Origin: Nocardioides malaquae
Lineage (GTDB): Bacteria; Actinomycetota; Actinomycetes; Propionibacteriales; Nocardioidaceae
NCBI RefSeq assembly: GCF_015070385.1
Contig: NZ_JADCSA010000002.1
Coordinates: 1-64,000 of the forward strand
Direction: 5' to 3'
Length of the DNA: 64,000 nucleotides
The notes beneath the pieces are model-generated. The model was not told where the DNA came from. It made no database searches and saw only the letters and a program-made list of their open reading frames with translations. Positions 9,283 through 18,310 of the stretch are shown one piece after another; within the stretch, counting starts at the first letter, position 1; each line of letters opens with the position of its first letter. A program made the translations under genes and the position numbers.

Positions 9283-9302
9283 AGGTTAGCAATCGCTAAC
9301 CT
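9283..9302. promoter_or_regulatory. Perfect inverted repeat upstream of acyl-CoA dehydrogenase
   Basis: AGGTTAGC (9283-9290) and GCTAACCT (9295-9302) form a perfect 8-bp inverted repeat with a 4-base spacer. It covers the presumed -35 of the rightward gene and ends 18 bases before its ATG. The arms contain the IdeR half-site AGGTTAG but with wider spacing, so either an iron regulator or an unrelated repressor could bind. Confidence 0.6.
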
Positions 9303-9308
9303 GTGGGA

Positions 9309-9314
9309 TACGCT
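9309..9314 (+). promoter_or_regulatory. -10 element of the acyl-CoA dehydrogenase gene (leaderless)
   Basis: TACGCT lies 6 bases before the ATG at 9321, with TTAGCA 17 bases further upstream (9286-9291) as a -35 inside the palindrome. Transcription would start at the start codon, giving a leaderless mRNA; there is no Shine-Dalgarno. Confidence 0.5.
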
Positions 9315-9320
9315 CGTGCC

Positions 9321-10538
9321 ATGACCTACGAGCTGTCCCGTGAGCACGAAGAGTTCCGCCGCACCGTCCGCGACTTCGCCGAGGCCGAGATCGCGCCACA
9401 CGTGGCCGAGTGGGACCGTGACCACCACTTCCCGACCGACGTGGTGCAGAAGATGGGCGACCTGGGACTGATGGGCCTCACGGCGCCGGAGGAGTTCGGC
9501 GGCGCCGGCCTCGCGGGAGAGGACGGTGGCTTCACCAGCCTCTGCCTGGCCATCGAGGAGATCGGCCGCGTCGACCAGGCCATGGGCATCACCCTCGAGG
9601 CGGCCGTGGGGCTGGGCATCAACCCGATCCTCACCTACGGCACCGCCGAGCAGAAGCAGGCCTGGCTTCCCGACCTGGTCGCCGGCCGGAGGCTGGCGGG
9701 CTTCGGCCTGACCGAGCCCGGCGCCGGCTCCGACGCAGGGGCGACGCGCACCAAGGCCGAGCTCGTCGACGGTGAGTGGGTCGTCAACGGCTCCAAGCAG
9801 TTCATCACCAACTCGGGATCCGCGATCACCTCGGTGGTCACCGTGACCGCGCGCACCGGCACCCGCGAGGACGGTCGCCCGGAGATCTCCGCGATCATGC
9901 TGCCGTCCGGCACGCCGGGCTTCACCGCGGAGAAGGGATACGACAAGCTCGGCTGGCACATCTCCGACACCCACCCGCTGACCTTCGTCGACGCGCGGGT
10001 GCCCGAGGACCACCTGCTCGGCGGTCGTGGTCGCGGCTACGCGCAGTTCCTCGCCACGCTCGACGACGGCCGCGTCGCCATTGCCGCGCTCGCCGTCGGT
10101 TGCATCCAGGCATGCCTCGACATGAGCCTCACCTACGCCGGTGAGCGCCAGACCTTCGGCGGCCCGATCGGGCGCAAGCAGGGCGTCGCCTTCCAGATCG
10201 CCGACCTGCAGGTCATGCTCGACGCCTCCCGCCTGCTGACCTACCGCGCCGCTGCGCTCAAGGACCGGATGGACGCCGTCGTCGGCGCCGGCGGGTCGCT
10301 CTCTGCCGCCCAGGTCGCCGAGTTCAAGCAGGCGGCCGCCGTCGCCAAGCTCTACACCTCGGAGTCGGCGGTCACCGCGACCCGCATCGCCACCCAGGTC
10401 TTCGGTGGCTACGGCTTCATGGAGGAGTACCCGGTGGCGCGCTTCTACCGCGACGCCAAGATCCTGGAGATCGGTGAGGGCACCTCGGAGGTCCAGCGGA
10501 TGCTGATCGCCCGGGGGCTCGGCCTGCCCGTGGAGTGA
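9321..10538 (+). CDS. Acyl-CoA dehydrogenase
   Basis: FAD-dependent acyl-CoA dehydrogenase, 405 aa, the usual family length, catalysing alpha,beta-desaturation of an acyl-CoA in beta-oxidation or branched-chain catabolism. Visible motifs: GFGLTEPGAGSDAGATRTKA (the FAD/substrate-binding signature about residue 132), QTFGGPIGRKQGV, and the C-terminal QVFGGYGFMEEYPVARFYRDA with the flanking IGEGTSEVQR. The position and neighbourhood (biotin carboxylase, Maf, purK-purE) match mycobacterial fadE25, though the symbol is not assigned. I chose ATG 9321 rather than GTG 9303 because the protein then starts MTYELSREHEEFR, as is common in the family, and the promoter spacing fits a leaderless start. Confidence 0.92.
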   Translation: MTYELSREHEEFRRTVRDFAEAEIAPHVAEWDRDHHFPTDVVQKMGDLGLMGLTAPEEFGGAGLAGEDGGFTSLCLAIEEIGRVDQAMGITLEAAVGLGINPILTYGTAEQKQAWLPDLVAGRRLAGFGLTEPGAGSDAGATRTKAELVDGEWVVNGSKQFITNSGSAITSVVTVTARTGTREDGRPEISAIMLPSGTPGFTAEKGYDKLGWHISDTHPLTFVDARVPEDHLLGGRGRGYAQFLATLDDGRVAIAALAVGCIQACLDMSLTYAGERQTFGGPIGRKQGVAFQIADLQVMLDASRLLTYRAAALKDRMDAVVGAGGSLSAAQVAEFKQAAAVAKLYTSESAVTATRIATQVFGGYGFMEEYPVARFYRDAKILEIGEGTSEVQRMLIARGLGLPVE

Positions 10539-10552
10539 ACCACCCGCTCCGG

Positions 10553-10569
10553 CGGCGGAGTGTCCGCCG
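10553..10569 (+). terminator. Hairpin after acyl-CoA dehydrogenase gene
   Basis: CGGCGGA and TCCGCCG form a 7-bp stem with a 3-base loop, starting 15 bases after the stop codon. No T run follows. Confidence 0.5.
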
Positions 10570-10592
10570 TCGGGCAGGAGGGGCACCCCGGC

Positions 10593-10598
10593 TAGGCT
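10593..10598 (+). promoter_or_regulatory. -10 element of the gtrA-like gene (leaderless)
   Basis: TAGGCT is followed by 7 bases and then the ATG at 10606, and no Shine-Dalgarno is present. Confidence 0.5.
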
Positions 10599-10605
10599 CG
10601 AACCC

Positions 10606-11109
10606 ATGCGTGCACGTCGCTTCGCCGGTGAGGTGAGCAAGTTCCTGACCGTGGGCGCCCTGGCCACCGTGGTGGCCTTCGTGGTCTTCAACTTCCTCGT
10701 GCACGGTTTCCGGCCCGGTGCCGACCCGTGGATGAACGACAAGCCGCAGCTGGCGTTCGTCATCGCCAACCTGGTCGGCATGCTGATCAGCTTCCGCGGC
10801 ACCCGCGACTGGGCCTTCCGGTCACGCGACGTCCGCCACCCTGACGGCGGCCGGACGGCTTTCGTGGTGATCAACCTGGTCACCATGCTGATCCCGATGG
10901 CCTTCCTCTGGATCAGCCGCAACGTGCTGGAGCTCGACGACCCCTTCTCCGACAACATCGCCGCCAACGTGCTGGGGCTCGGTGTCGGCACGGCCGTGCG
11001 CTTCGCGCTCTTCCGGCAGTACGTCTTCCCCAGGGTCCGGCACGTGACCCGCTACGAGTCCGCGGCGTCCGCCACTGACGCGGGCAGCGGCTCAGTCGGG
11101 TCGGGGTGA
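10606..11109 (+). CDS. GtrA family membrane protein
   Basis: A 167-aa integral membrane protein with four predicted helices (about residues 11-32, 46-66, 80-101 and 115-135) and the GtrA-family pattern RGTRDWAFRS between helices 2 and 3. GtrA-type proteins are thought to help move undecaprenyl- or decaprenyl-linked sugars across the membrane, usually beside a glycosyltransferase; no such partner adjoins here. The mycobacterial equivalent position (near fadE25, birA and maf) also holds a small GtrA-like protein. The 3' end overlaps the convergent maf gene by 18 bases. Confidence 0.85.
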   Translation: MRARRFAGEVSKFLTVGALATVVAFVVFNFLVHGFRPGADPWMNDKPQLAFVIANLVGMLISFRGTRDWAFRSRDVRHPDGGRTAFVVINLVTMLIPMAFLWISRNVLELDDPFSDNIAANVLGLGVGTAVRFALFRQYVFPRVRHVTRYESAASATDAGSGSVGSG

Positions 11110-11718
11110 CCAGAGGTCGGTCCACCGGTGGCCCAGGTCGGCCACCATCTCGCGCAGCACCGGCACGCTGACGCCGACCACGTTGTGGGGGTCGCCCTCG
11201 ACGCCGCGGACGAACGCAGCGCCGTAGCCCTCGAGCGTGAAGGCGCCGGCCACCCAGATCGGTTCGCCCGTGGCGACGTACGCGTCGATCTCCGCGTCGT
11301 CGACGTCGGCGAAGTGGACCGTGGTGCTGGCGGTGCGGGAGAGCGCCCGCCCACTCACGGAGTCGGCGAGCGCATGGCCGGTGTGCAGCACGCCGGAGCG
11401 GCCGCGCATCGCGCGCCACCGTTCACGGGCGACCTCGGGCGTCCCCGGCTTGCCGAGCGCCTCGCCGGCCAGTTCGAGCACCGAGTCGCAGCCGAGCACC
11501 AGCGCGCCCTCGGGGACCTCGGGGTGGTCGAGCACCGCGCGGCACTTGAGGTCGGCCAGGGCGCCTGCCAAGGGGGCGGGCGCGAGGTCGGTGAGCTGGT
11601 CCTCGTCGACGCCGGAGACGATCACGACGGGCTCCACCCCGGCCGTCCGCAGCGTGCGCAGGCGCGCCTCGGAGGCGGAGGCCAGGACGAAGGGCGTGCT
11701 GACGGTGCGTTCGTTCAC
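11092..11718 (-). CDS. maf: Maf-like nucleoside triphosphate pyrophosphatase
   Basis: Cytoplasmic nucleotide pyrophosphatase of the Maf/HAM1-related family, 208 aa, proposed to clean non-canonical or excess nucleotides. It carries the N-terminal FVLASASEARLRTLRTAG segment (consensus LASxSPRR), the GCDSV motif about residue 75, a GKPGTPEVARE loop and VGVSVP near the C-terminus. The usual Pro-Arg-Arg after the first serine is changed (SASEARL). GTG at 11718 is favoured because TAGGCT lies 6 bases upstream, giving a leaderless transcript. It lies downstream of accE, separated from it by a strong hairpin. Confidence 0.9.
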   Translation of the reverse strand: MNERTVSTPFVLASASEARLRTLRTAGVEPVVIVSGVDEDQLTDLAPAPLAGALADLKCRAVLDHPEVPEGALVLGCDSVLELAGEALGKPGTPEVARERWRAMRGRSGVLHTGHALADSVSGRALSRTASTTVHFADVDDAEIDAYVATGEPIWVAGAFTLEGYGAAFVRGVEGDPHNVVGVSVPVLREMVADLGHRWTDLWSPRPD

Positions 11719-11724
11719 GGAGCC

Positions 11725-11730
11725 AGCCTA
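11725..11730 (-). promoter_or_regulatory. -10 element of maf (leaderless)
   Basis: Read leftwards this is TAGGCT, 6 bases before the GTG at 11718. It restarts transcription after the terminator that closes the acyl-CoA carboxylase operon. Confidence 0.5.
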
Positions 11731-11772
11731 GGAGTGCGGTGAGGCCCGCCGCGGGAGGGGCGTGGACGAACA

Positions 11773-11823
11773 GAGGAAAGTCCCTCCCGAGCCCGATTCC
11801 GGGCGCCGAGAGGGACTTTCCTC
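11773..11823. terminator. Strong hairpin terminator after accE
   Basis: A perfect 14-bp stem (GAGGAAAGTCCCTC, 11773-11786, with its complement at 11810-11823) encloses a second GCCCG/CGGGC hairpin. It begins 28 bases past the accE stop. The perfect symmetry would work on either strand, although both flanking genes read leftwards. Confidence 0.8.
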
Positions 11824-11850
11824 CGTCGAACTACGAGTGATGAGGCGTGG

Positions 11851-12107
11851 TCAGCGCGGCATCGCGCTCGCCCGCCAGCCGCCGAGGCCGTGCGGGAGGG
11901 TGCGGCGGGCCGACCGCTCGGGAGCGGACCACTGCGAGCGGGGGCGCTTCGGAGCCGGCGCCTGGCCGCCCATGGCGGAGACCACGGCCACGAGGGCCGC
12001 GATCTCCTCGGGGGTCGCATCGGGGGTGATGATCCGCAGGGCCGGCGCGGCCGGGGCCTGGGGAGTCTCTCCCGTCTGCTCTGTCTGCGTGGCGTCGTCG
12101 GTGGCCA

Positions 12108-12108
<1 letters not shown>
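11851..12108 (-). CDS. accE: Acyl-CoA carboxylase epsilon subunit
   Basis: A small 85-aa protein starting MATDDATQTEQTGETPQAPA with the core LRIITPDATPEEIAALVAVVSAMGG, the hallmark of actinobacterial acyl-CoA carboxylase epsilon subunits. These bridge alpha and beta chains and enhance propionyl/acetyl-CoA carboxylase activity. The C-terminus (SQWSAPERSARRTLPHGLGGWRASAMPR) keeps the W-rich tail typical of the family. The start ATG overlaps the beta-subunit stop as TGATG, so the two are translationally coupled. A strong terminator follows. Confidence 0.9.
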
Positions 12109-13715
<1,607 letters not shown>

Positions 13716-13804
13716 CGGTCGGTTCTCCTCGGCTGTGCTGGGGCGGTCTGCCGGTCCGGCTGCGCCGGACGGTGTGGGCGGGTCGGCGGTGTGCCGGCCA
13801 CGCA

Positions 13805-13820
13805 ACTAGGCCAATCTAGT
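13805..13820. promoter_or_regulatory. Short inverted repeat between accD5 and birA
   Basis: ACTAG (13805-13809) and CTAGT (13816-13820) are separated by 6 bases, ending 4 bases before the birA ATG. It is short and could be chance or part of a leaderless promoter, since no Shine-Dalgarno precedes birA. Confidence 0.3.
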
Positions 13821-13824
13821 CTGC

Positions 13825-14613
13825 ATGTCCGACGCACCTGCACCGCGCCCAGCCCTCGATCCCGCACAGTTCGTCGACCTGCCGGCCCCGTGGCGGGTCG
13901 AGGTGGTCGCCGAGACGCATTCCACGAACGCCCTCGTGGCAGAGCGCGCACGCGCCGGCGAGCGCGAGGGACTGGTCGTCGTGGCCGAGCACCAGACCGC
14001 CGGCAGGGGTCGGCTCGACCGGGTCTGGGAGACCCCGCCGGGCACCGGACTGACCTTCTCGCTGCTGCTGCGCCCCGACCTGCCCGTCACCGCGTGGACC
14101 TGGATCCCCCTGCTCACCGGCTTCGCCCTGCACGCCGCCCTGGCCGACCGCATCCCCGAGGTCATGCTCAAGTGGCCCAACGACGTGCTGGTGGGCGAGC
14201 AGAAGATCTCCGGGATCCTCGTCGAACGGGTCGAGACCGACCTGGGTCCGGCCGCGGTGATCGGCATCGGCCTCAACGTCAACCAGTCCGAGGCGCAGCT
14301 GCCGAGCGAGACGGCGACCTCGCTGCGCGTCGAGCTGGGGGAGACCTTCGACCGGGGCGACCTCCTCATCCAGGTGCTGGGGTCGGTGCGGGCGCTGCTG
14401 CCGCTGCTCGAGCAGCCGGAGGTGCTGCGGACCGCCTACGTCGACGTCTGCTCGACGGTGGGGCGCACCGTCGACGTGCACCTGCCCGGCGGTGAGGTGG
14501 TGCGCGGCGAGGTGCTCGACCTCGACCCCCACGGCGCACTGGTGCTCAGCACCGGTGAAGGCACGTTCACCGTCCACGCCGGTGACGTGGTGCACGTCCG
14601 ACCCGCGCGGTGA
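13825..14613 (+). CDS. birA: Biotin--[acetyl-CoA carboxylase] ligase
   Basis: Group I biotin protein ligase, 262 aa, which adenylates biotin and attaches it to the carrier lysine of acyl-CoA carboxylase (AccA3 here). Catalytic landmarks are ETHSTNALVAERA, AEHQTAGRGRLDRVWETPPG (the GRGRxxR biotinyl-AMP loop), LKWPNDVLV and KISGILVE, then GIGLNVN. It lacks an N-terminal helix-turn-helix domain, so it should not itself repress transcription. The C-terminal SH3-like part reads VVRGEVLDLDPHGALVLST. It is divergent from accD5-accE, keeping enzyme and modifier together. Confidence 0.95.
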   Translation: MSDAPAPRPALDPAQFVDLPAPWRVEVVAETHSTNALVAERARAGEREGLVVVAEHQTAGRGRLDRVWETPPGTGLTFSLLLRPDLPVTAWTWIPLLTGFALHAALADRIPEVMLKWPNDVLVGEQKISGILVERVETDLGPAAVIGIGLNVNQSEAQLPSETATSLRVELGETFDRGDLLIQVLGSVRALLPLLEQPEVLRTAYVDVCSTVGRTVDVHLPGGEVVRGEVLDLDPHGALVLSTGEGTFTVHAGDVVHVRPAR

Positions 14614-14652
14614 AGCAGCGCGGTCCCGCCCAGAGGTGAGAGGATTCACGTC

Positions 14653-15162
14653 GTGGCGATCAACGCGAAGTACCTGAACGAGGGCGAGCACGTCATCGTC
14701 TCCACCCGTACGCACGTCAAGGCGCTCTTCGGACCGGTCCTCGTGCTGGTGGTCGTGGTGGTGGGGACCCTGCTGCTCGCCCAGGTGGCTCCCAGCGGCA
14801 CGGCCGGCACGGTCCTCGGCTTCGTGGTCGGCGCGCTGGCTGCGGTCGTGGTGGCCCGGTGGGTGCTGTGGCCCTTCGTCGTGTGGCTGACCACCACCTA
14901 CACCTTCACCAACCGGCGCTTCATCTCCCGCACGGGCTTCATCGCCAAGGAGGGGCGCACCATCCCGCTGAACCGCATCTCCGGGGTCGACTTCGAGATC
15001 GGCGTGATCGACCGCCTCTTCGGCTGTGGCACGCTGATCGTCACCGATGCGAGCGCCGAGGGTCGGGTGCAGGTCACCGACATCCCGCGGGTCGAGGAGG
15101 TCCAGCTCAGGGTGGCCGACGAGCTGCACCGCCTCTCGGAGCGGGGCGACGAGGGTGCCTGA
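14653..15162 (+). CDS. PH domain-containing membrane protein (bPH2/DUF304)
   Basis: A 169-aa protein with two hydrophobic helices (about residues 25-45 and 52-78) followed by a bacterial PH-like domain: TYTFTNRRFISRTGFIAKEGRTIPLNRI and FGCGTLIVTDASAEGRVQVTDIP. Function is unknown; related proteins sit next to birA in mycobacteria as well. GTG 14653 has GAGAGG nine bases upstream. The last eight bases overlap the adenylate cyclase gene, so the two are probably cotranscribed. Confidence 0.8.
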   Translation: MAINAKYLNEGEHVIVSTRTHVKALFGPVLVLVVVVVGTLLLAQVAPSGTAGTVLGFVVGALAAVVVARWVLWPFVVWLTTTYTFTNRRFISRTGFIAKEGRTIPLNRISGVDFEIGVIDRLFGCGTLIVTDASAEGRVQVTDIPRVEEVQLRVADELHRLSERGDEGA

Positions 15163-16129
15163 CCGCCGGCAGAGTCGCCAGGACCTCGAGCTCAGCATCC
15201 TGGGCGAGCAGCCCACCCTCACCGCCCTCGAGGTGGCGGCCGAGGCGGGGGCGACCGTCGCCCAGATCCGTCGCCTGTGGCGCGCCCTGGGGTTCCCCGA
15301 GGTCAGCTCGGAGGCCGCCTTCACCTCCTCCGACGTCGACGCGGTGCTGAAGATCTTCTCGACGGTCGACTCGGGCGCGGTCGACTTCGACATGGCGGTC
15401 GCCCTCACCCGCGGCCTGGGCCAGACGATGTCGAAGCTCGCCGACTGGGAGGTCGCGATCCTGCTCAACCGGGTGGAGGAGATGGCCGGCGACGAGGGTG
15501 GCGGCTCGCGGATGTCGCACGCCCAGCGTCTGGTCGACGACCTCAACCCGGCGTTCGAACGTCTCCTGATCTACGCCTGGCGGCGGCACCTCGCCGCAGC
15601 CGTGTCGCGGATGGAGGCGCTGGGCGCCAAGGAGGAGGACCTGCACACCACCTACGTGAGCGTCGGGTTCGCCGACATCGTCAGCTTCACCGAGCTCAGC
15701 AACACCCTCGACGAGGAGGGCATCGGCGACCTGGTGGAGCTCTTCGAGGCCCGCTGCCACGACGTGGTCTCCACGGCCGGCGGCCGGGTGATCAAGTCGA
15801 TCGGCGACGCGGTGCTCTTCGTGGTGCCCTCGGCGGCCAGCGCGATCGAGATCGGGGAGGGCATCATCCGGGTGATCGGCCGCGACCCGCGCATGCCCGA
15901 CGTGCGGGTCGGCATCTCCTCCGGCTCGGTCGTCACGCGCATGGGTGACGTCTTCGGCCCGCCGGTCAACATGGCGGCCCGCCTCACCGCGGTCGCGCGC
16001 CGCAACCGCATCATCGTCGACGCCGCGACCGCCGAGCTGTTGCCCGACACGTTCCTGACGCGTCGCCTGCCGGCGAGGCCGGTCCGGGGCTTCGGGATCG
16101 TCGAACCGCTCGCCGTCAGTCGGCGCTGA
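15155..16129 (+). CDS. Class III adenylate cyclase with Rv1264-type regulatory domain
   Basis: A soluble 324-aa cyclase making cAMP. Residues 1-150 (DLELSILGEQPTLTALEVAA onward) resemble the N-terminal regulatory domain of mycobacterial Rv1264, which inhibits the catalytic part and responds to pH. The catalytic domain shows FADIVSFTELSN (first metal Asp), VIKSIGDAVLF (purine-selecting Lys and second metal Asp) and VRVGISSGSVV..GDVFGPPVNMAARL with the base- and transition-state-binding Asp, Asn and Arg. All catalytic residues are present. GTG 15155 overlaps the PH-domain gene by 8 bases. No transmembrane helix is visible. Confidence 0.88.
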   Translation: MPDRRQSRQDLELSILGEQPTLTALEVAAEAGATVAQIRRLWRALGFPEVSSEAAFTSSDVDAVLKIFSTVDSGAVDFDMAVALTRGLGQTMSKLADWEVAILLNRVEEMAGDEGGGSRMSHAQRLVDDLNPAFERLLIYAWRRHLAAAVSRMEALGAKEEDLHTTYVSVGFADIVSFTELSNTLDEEGIGDLVELFEARCHDVVSTAGGRVIKSIGDAVLFVVPSAASAIEIGEGIIRVIGRDPRMPDVRVGISSGSVVTRMGDVFGPPVNMAARLTAVARRNRIIVDAATAELLPDTFLTRRLPARPVRGFGIVEPLAVSRR

Positions 16130-16231
16130 GCGTCGACGTACGCCCCCGCGGGGAGCGCGGGCACGGCGCAGCGGTCTGGACCAGGCGCGACCGGTTGCTC
16201 CAATCCGCCCCACGGCGAGGGTGAAGATGCC

Positions 16232-16237
16232 TACGTT
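16232..16237 (+). promoter_or_regulatory. -10 element of the orphan winged-helix gene (leaderless)
   Basis: TACGTT sits 6 bases before the ATG at 16244, and there is no Shine-Dalgarno. Confidence 0.45.
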
Positions 16238-16243
16238 CGGATC

Positions 16244-16543
16244 ATGCTCGAGGTGCAGGACGTCGTCGTCGACCCCGCCTCGCGTCGGGTCTGGCGCGCG
16301 GGGCAGGAGGTCGTGCTCTCCCGCATGGAGTTCAACCTGCTGCACGCGCTCATCCGGCGGCCCGGGGAGCTGGTCACCCGCGACGAGCTGATGCGCCAGG
16401 TGTGGGGAGCCACGTTCTACACCTCGTCGAAGACGATTGACGTGCACGTCGGGTGGGTGCGTCGCAAGCTGGGTGACGACGGTCGCTGCCCGACGTTGAT
16501 CAGCACCGTGCGCGGGCGCGGACTGCGTTTCGAGAAGGGCTGA
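16244..16543 (+). CDS. Receiver-less OmpR/PhoB-type winged-helix protein
   Basis: A 99-aa protein that consists only of the C-terminal DNA-binding module of OmpR-type response regulators. The order is a beta-sheet start (MLEVQDVVVDPASRRVWRAG), the recognition region SRMEFNLLHALIRRPGELVTRDELMRQVWG and TIDVHVGWVRRKLGDD, and the wing STVRGRGLRF. No receiver domain, phosphorylatable Asp or upstream frame that could encode one is visible, and no sensor kinase is adjacent. It may bind DNA constitutively or be controlled by its level. The targets are unknown. It lies between the adenylate cyclase and purK and seems to have its own promoter. Confidence 0.85.
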   Translation: MLEVQDVVVDPASRRVWRAGQEVVLSRMEFNLLHALIRRPGELVTRDELMRQVWGATFYTSSKTIDVHVGWVRRKLGDDGRCPTLISTVRGRGLRFEKG

Positions 16544-16565
16544 GCGAAGGGCTGAGCGCGGCAGT

Positions 16566-16571
16566 TAGGGT
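16566..16571 (+). promoter_or_regulatory. -10 element of purK (leaderless)
   Basis: TAGGGT followed by 7 bases and the GTG at 16579, with no Shine-Dalgarno. Confidence 0.5.
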
Positions 16572-16578
16572 TCTCCTC

Positions 16579-17739
16579 GTGCCGCTCCCGCTCGCTCCCA
16601 CCCTCGCCGTGATCGGCGGCGGCCAGTTGGCGCGCATGATGGCCCAGCCGGCCATCGCGCTCGGGCTCCCGCTGCGCCTGCTCGCCGAGGCGGAGGGTGT
16701 CTCCGCCGCCCAGGTGATCGTGGACCATCAGGTGGGCGACCACCGCGACCTCGAGGCGCTGCGTCGGGTCACGGCCGGTTGCGAGGTGGTCACCTTCGAC
16801 CACGAGCACGTGCCGACCGAGCACCTGCACGCCCTCGTCGCCGACGGCGTCGCCGTCCGGCCCGGCCCCGACGCGCTCGTGCACGCCCAGGACAAGGGCG
16901 TCATGCGGGCGCGGCTGGCGGAGATTGGCGTGCCGTGCCCGCGCAACGCGCTGGTCACCGACGTCAGCGACGTCGAGGCGTTCGGCTTCCCCTGCGTGCT
17001 CAAGACGACGCGCGGTGGCTACGACGGCAAGGGTGTCTGGGTCGTACGCTCCCGCGACGACGCCGCCGAGGCCTTCCGGGTGGCCGCCGAGAGCGGTGTG
17101 GAGGTGCTGGCCGAGGAGCTCGTCGACTTCCGCCGCGAGCTCTCCGCGATCGTGGCCCGCTCGCCTAGCGGGCAGGCCGCCGCCTACCCGGTGGTGGCCA
17201 CCCTCCAGGTCGACGGTGTCTGCGCCGAGGTCGTCGCACCCGCGCCTGACCTCGAGCCCGACCTGGCCGGTCGCGCCCAGCAGATCGCGCTCACGGTCGC
17301 CAAGGAGCTCGACGTCACCGGCATCCTGGCCGTCGAGCTCTTCGAGACCACCGACGGGCGGGTGCTGGTCAACGAGCTGGCGATGCGCCCGCACAACACC
17401 GGCCACTGGACGCAGGACGGCGCCGTCACCTCACAGTTCGAGAACCACCTGCGGGCCGTGATGGACCTGCCGCTCGGCTCACCGGCGCCGCGAGCTCGGT
17501 GGAGCGTCATGGTCAACGTGCTGGGCGGGCCCCACGACCCCGGTCGCCTCTACGACGGGTTCCCCCACGTGATGGCGCGCGACCCGCACCTCAAGGTGCA
17601 CCTGTACGGCAAGGAGTGGCGACCGGGACGCAAGGTCGGCCACGTCAACGTGTGGGGCGACGACCTCGACGACTGTCTGGAACGGGCCCGCCACGCGGCG
17701 GCCTGGCTGCGCGGAGACCTGGGAGACCACAGTGAGTGA
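16579..17739 (+). CDS. purK: N5-carboxyaminoimidazole ribonucleotide synthase
   Basis: ATP-grasp enzyme of purine synthesis, 386 aa, converting AIR, ATP and bicarbonate to N5-CAIR. Markers: [15 protein letters not shown] at the N-terminus, [12 protein letters not shown], the ATP-grasp loop [15 protein letters not shown], and the C-terminal [29 protein letters not shown]. The product is passed to PurE, encoded immediately downstream with an 8-base overlap. GTG 16579 is chosen for the leaderless promoter spacing. Confidence 0.95.
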   Translation: MPLPLAPTLAVIGGGQLARMMAQPAIALGLPLRLLAEAEGVSAAQVIVDHQVGDHRDLEALRRVTAGCEVVTFDHEHVPTEHLHALVADGVAVRPGPDALVHAQDKGVMRARLAEIGVPCPRNALVTDVSDVEAFGFPCVLKTTRGGYDGKGVWVVRSRDDAAEAFRVAAESGVEVLAEELVDFRRELSAIVARSPSGQAAAYPVVATLQVDGVCAEVVAPAPDLEPDLAGRAQQIALTVAKELDVTGILAVELFETTDGRVLVNELAMRPHNTGHWTQDGAVTSQFENHLRAVMDLPLGSPAPRARWSVMVNVLGGPHDPGRLYDGFPHVMARDPHLKVHLYGKEWRPGRKVGHVNVWGDDLDDCLERARHAAAWLRGDLGDHSE

Positions 17740-18274
17740 GAGTGCCGTGAACGCCGTGAAGCCCCGCGTGGGGATCGTGATGGGGTCGGACTCCGACTGG
17801 CCGGTGATGCAGGAGGCCGCCAAGGCGTTGGGTGAGTTCGGCATCAGTCACGAGGCCGACGTCGTCTCCGCGCACCGGATGCCCGAGGAGATGGTGGCCT
17901 ACGGCCGCGAGGCGCACGCCCGCGGTCTGGAGGTGATCATCGCCGGAGCCGGGGGAGCGGCGCACCTGCCCGGGATGCTGGCGTCGTTGACGCCGCTGCC
18001 GGTCATCGGCGTGCCGGTGCCGTTGCGCTACCTGGACGGCATGGACTCACTGCTCTCCATCGTGCAGATGCCGGCCGGCGTCCCGGTCGCGACGGTCTCG
18101 ATCGGCAACGCCCGCAACGCCGGGCTGCTGGCCGTGCGCATCCTGGCGGCCGGTGACCCGGAGCTGACGCAGCAGGTGGTCGACTTCCAGGCGTCGTTGC
18201 GCGACGCCGCCCACGCCAAGGGGGCCGCGGTGCGTGAGGCCGCCGCTGACCCGCGCCCCAAGCTGGGGTTCTGA
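17732..18274 (+). CDS. purE: N5-carboxyaminoimidazole ribonucleotide mutase (class I)
   Basis: PurE mutase, 180 aa, isomerising N5-CAIR to CAIR in purine synthesis. The family landmarks are [26 protein letters not shown] (catalytic His), [24 protein letters not shown], and [26 protein letters not shown] 17732 lies inside the end of purK (8-base overlap), so both are translated as a coupled pair. Class I assignment follows from the partner PurK. Confidence 0.95.
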   Translation: MSESAVNAVKPRVGIVMGSDSDWPVMQEAAKALGEFGISHEADVVSAHRMPEEMVAYGREAHARGLEVIIAGAGGAAHLPGMLASLTPLPVIGVPVPLRYLDGMDSLLSIVQMPAGVPVATVSIGNARNAGLLAVRILAAGDPELTQQVVDFQASLRDAAHAKGAAVREAAADPRPKLGF

Positions 18275-18310
18275 CCGCAGGTTCTGAGCGCAGGGTTTTT
18301 CGGGCGCGGC

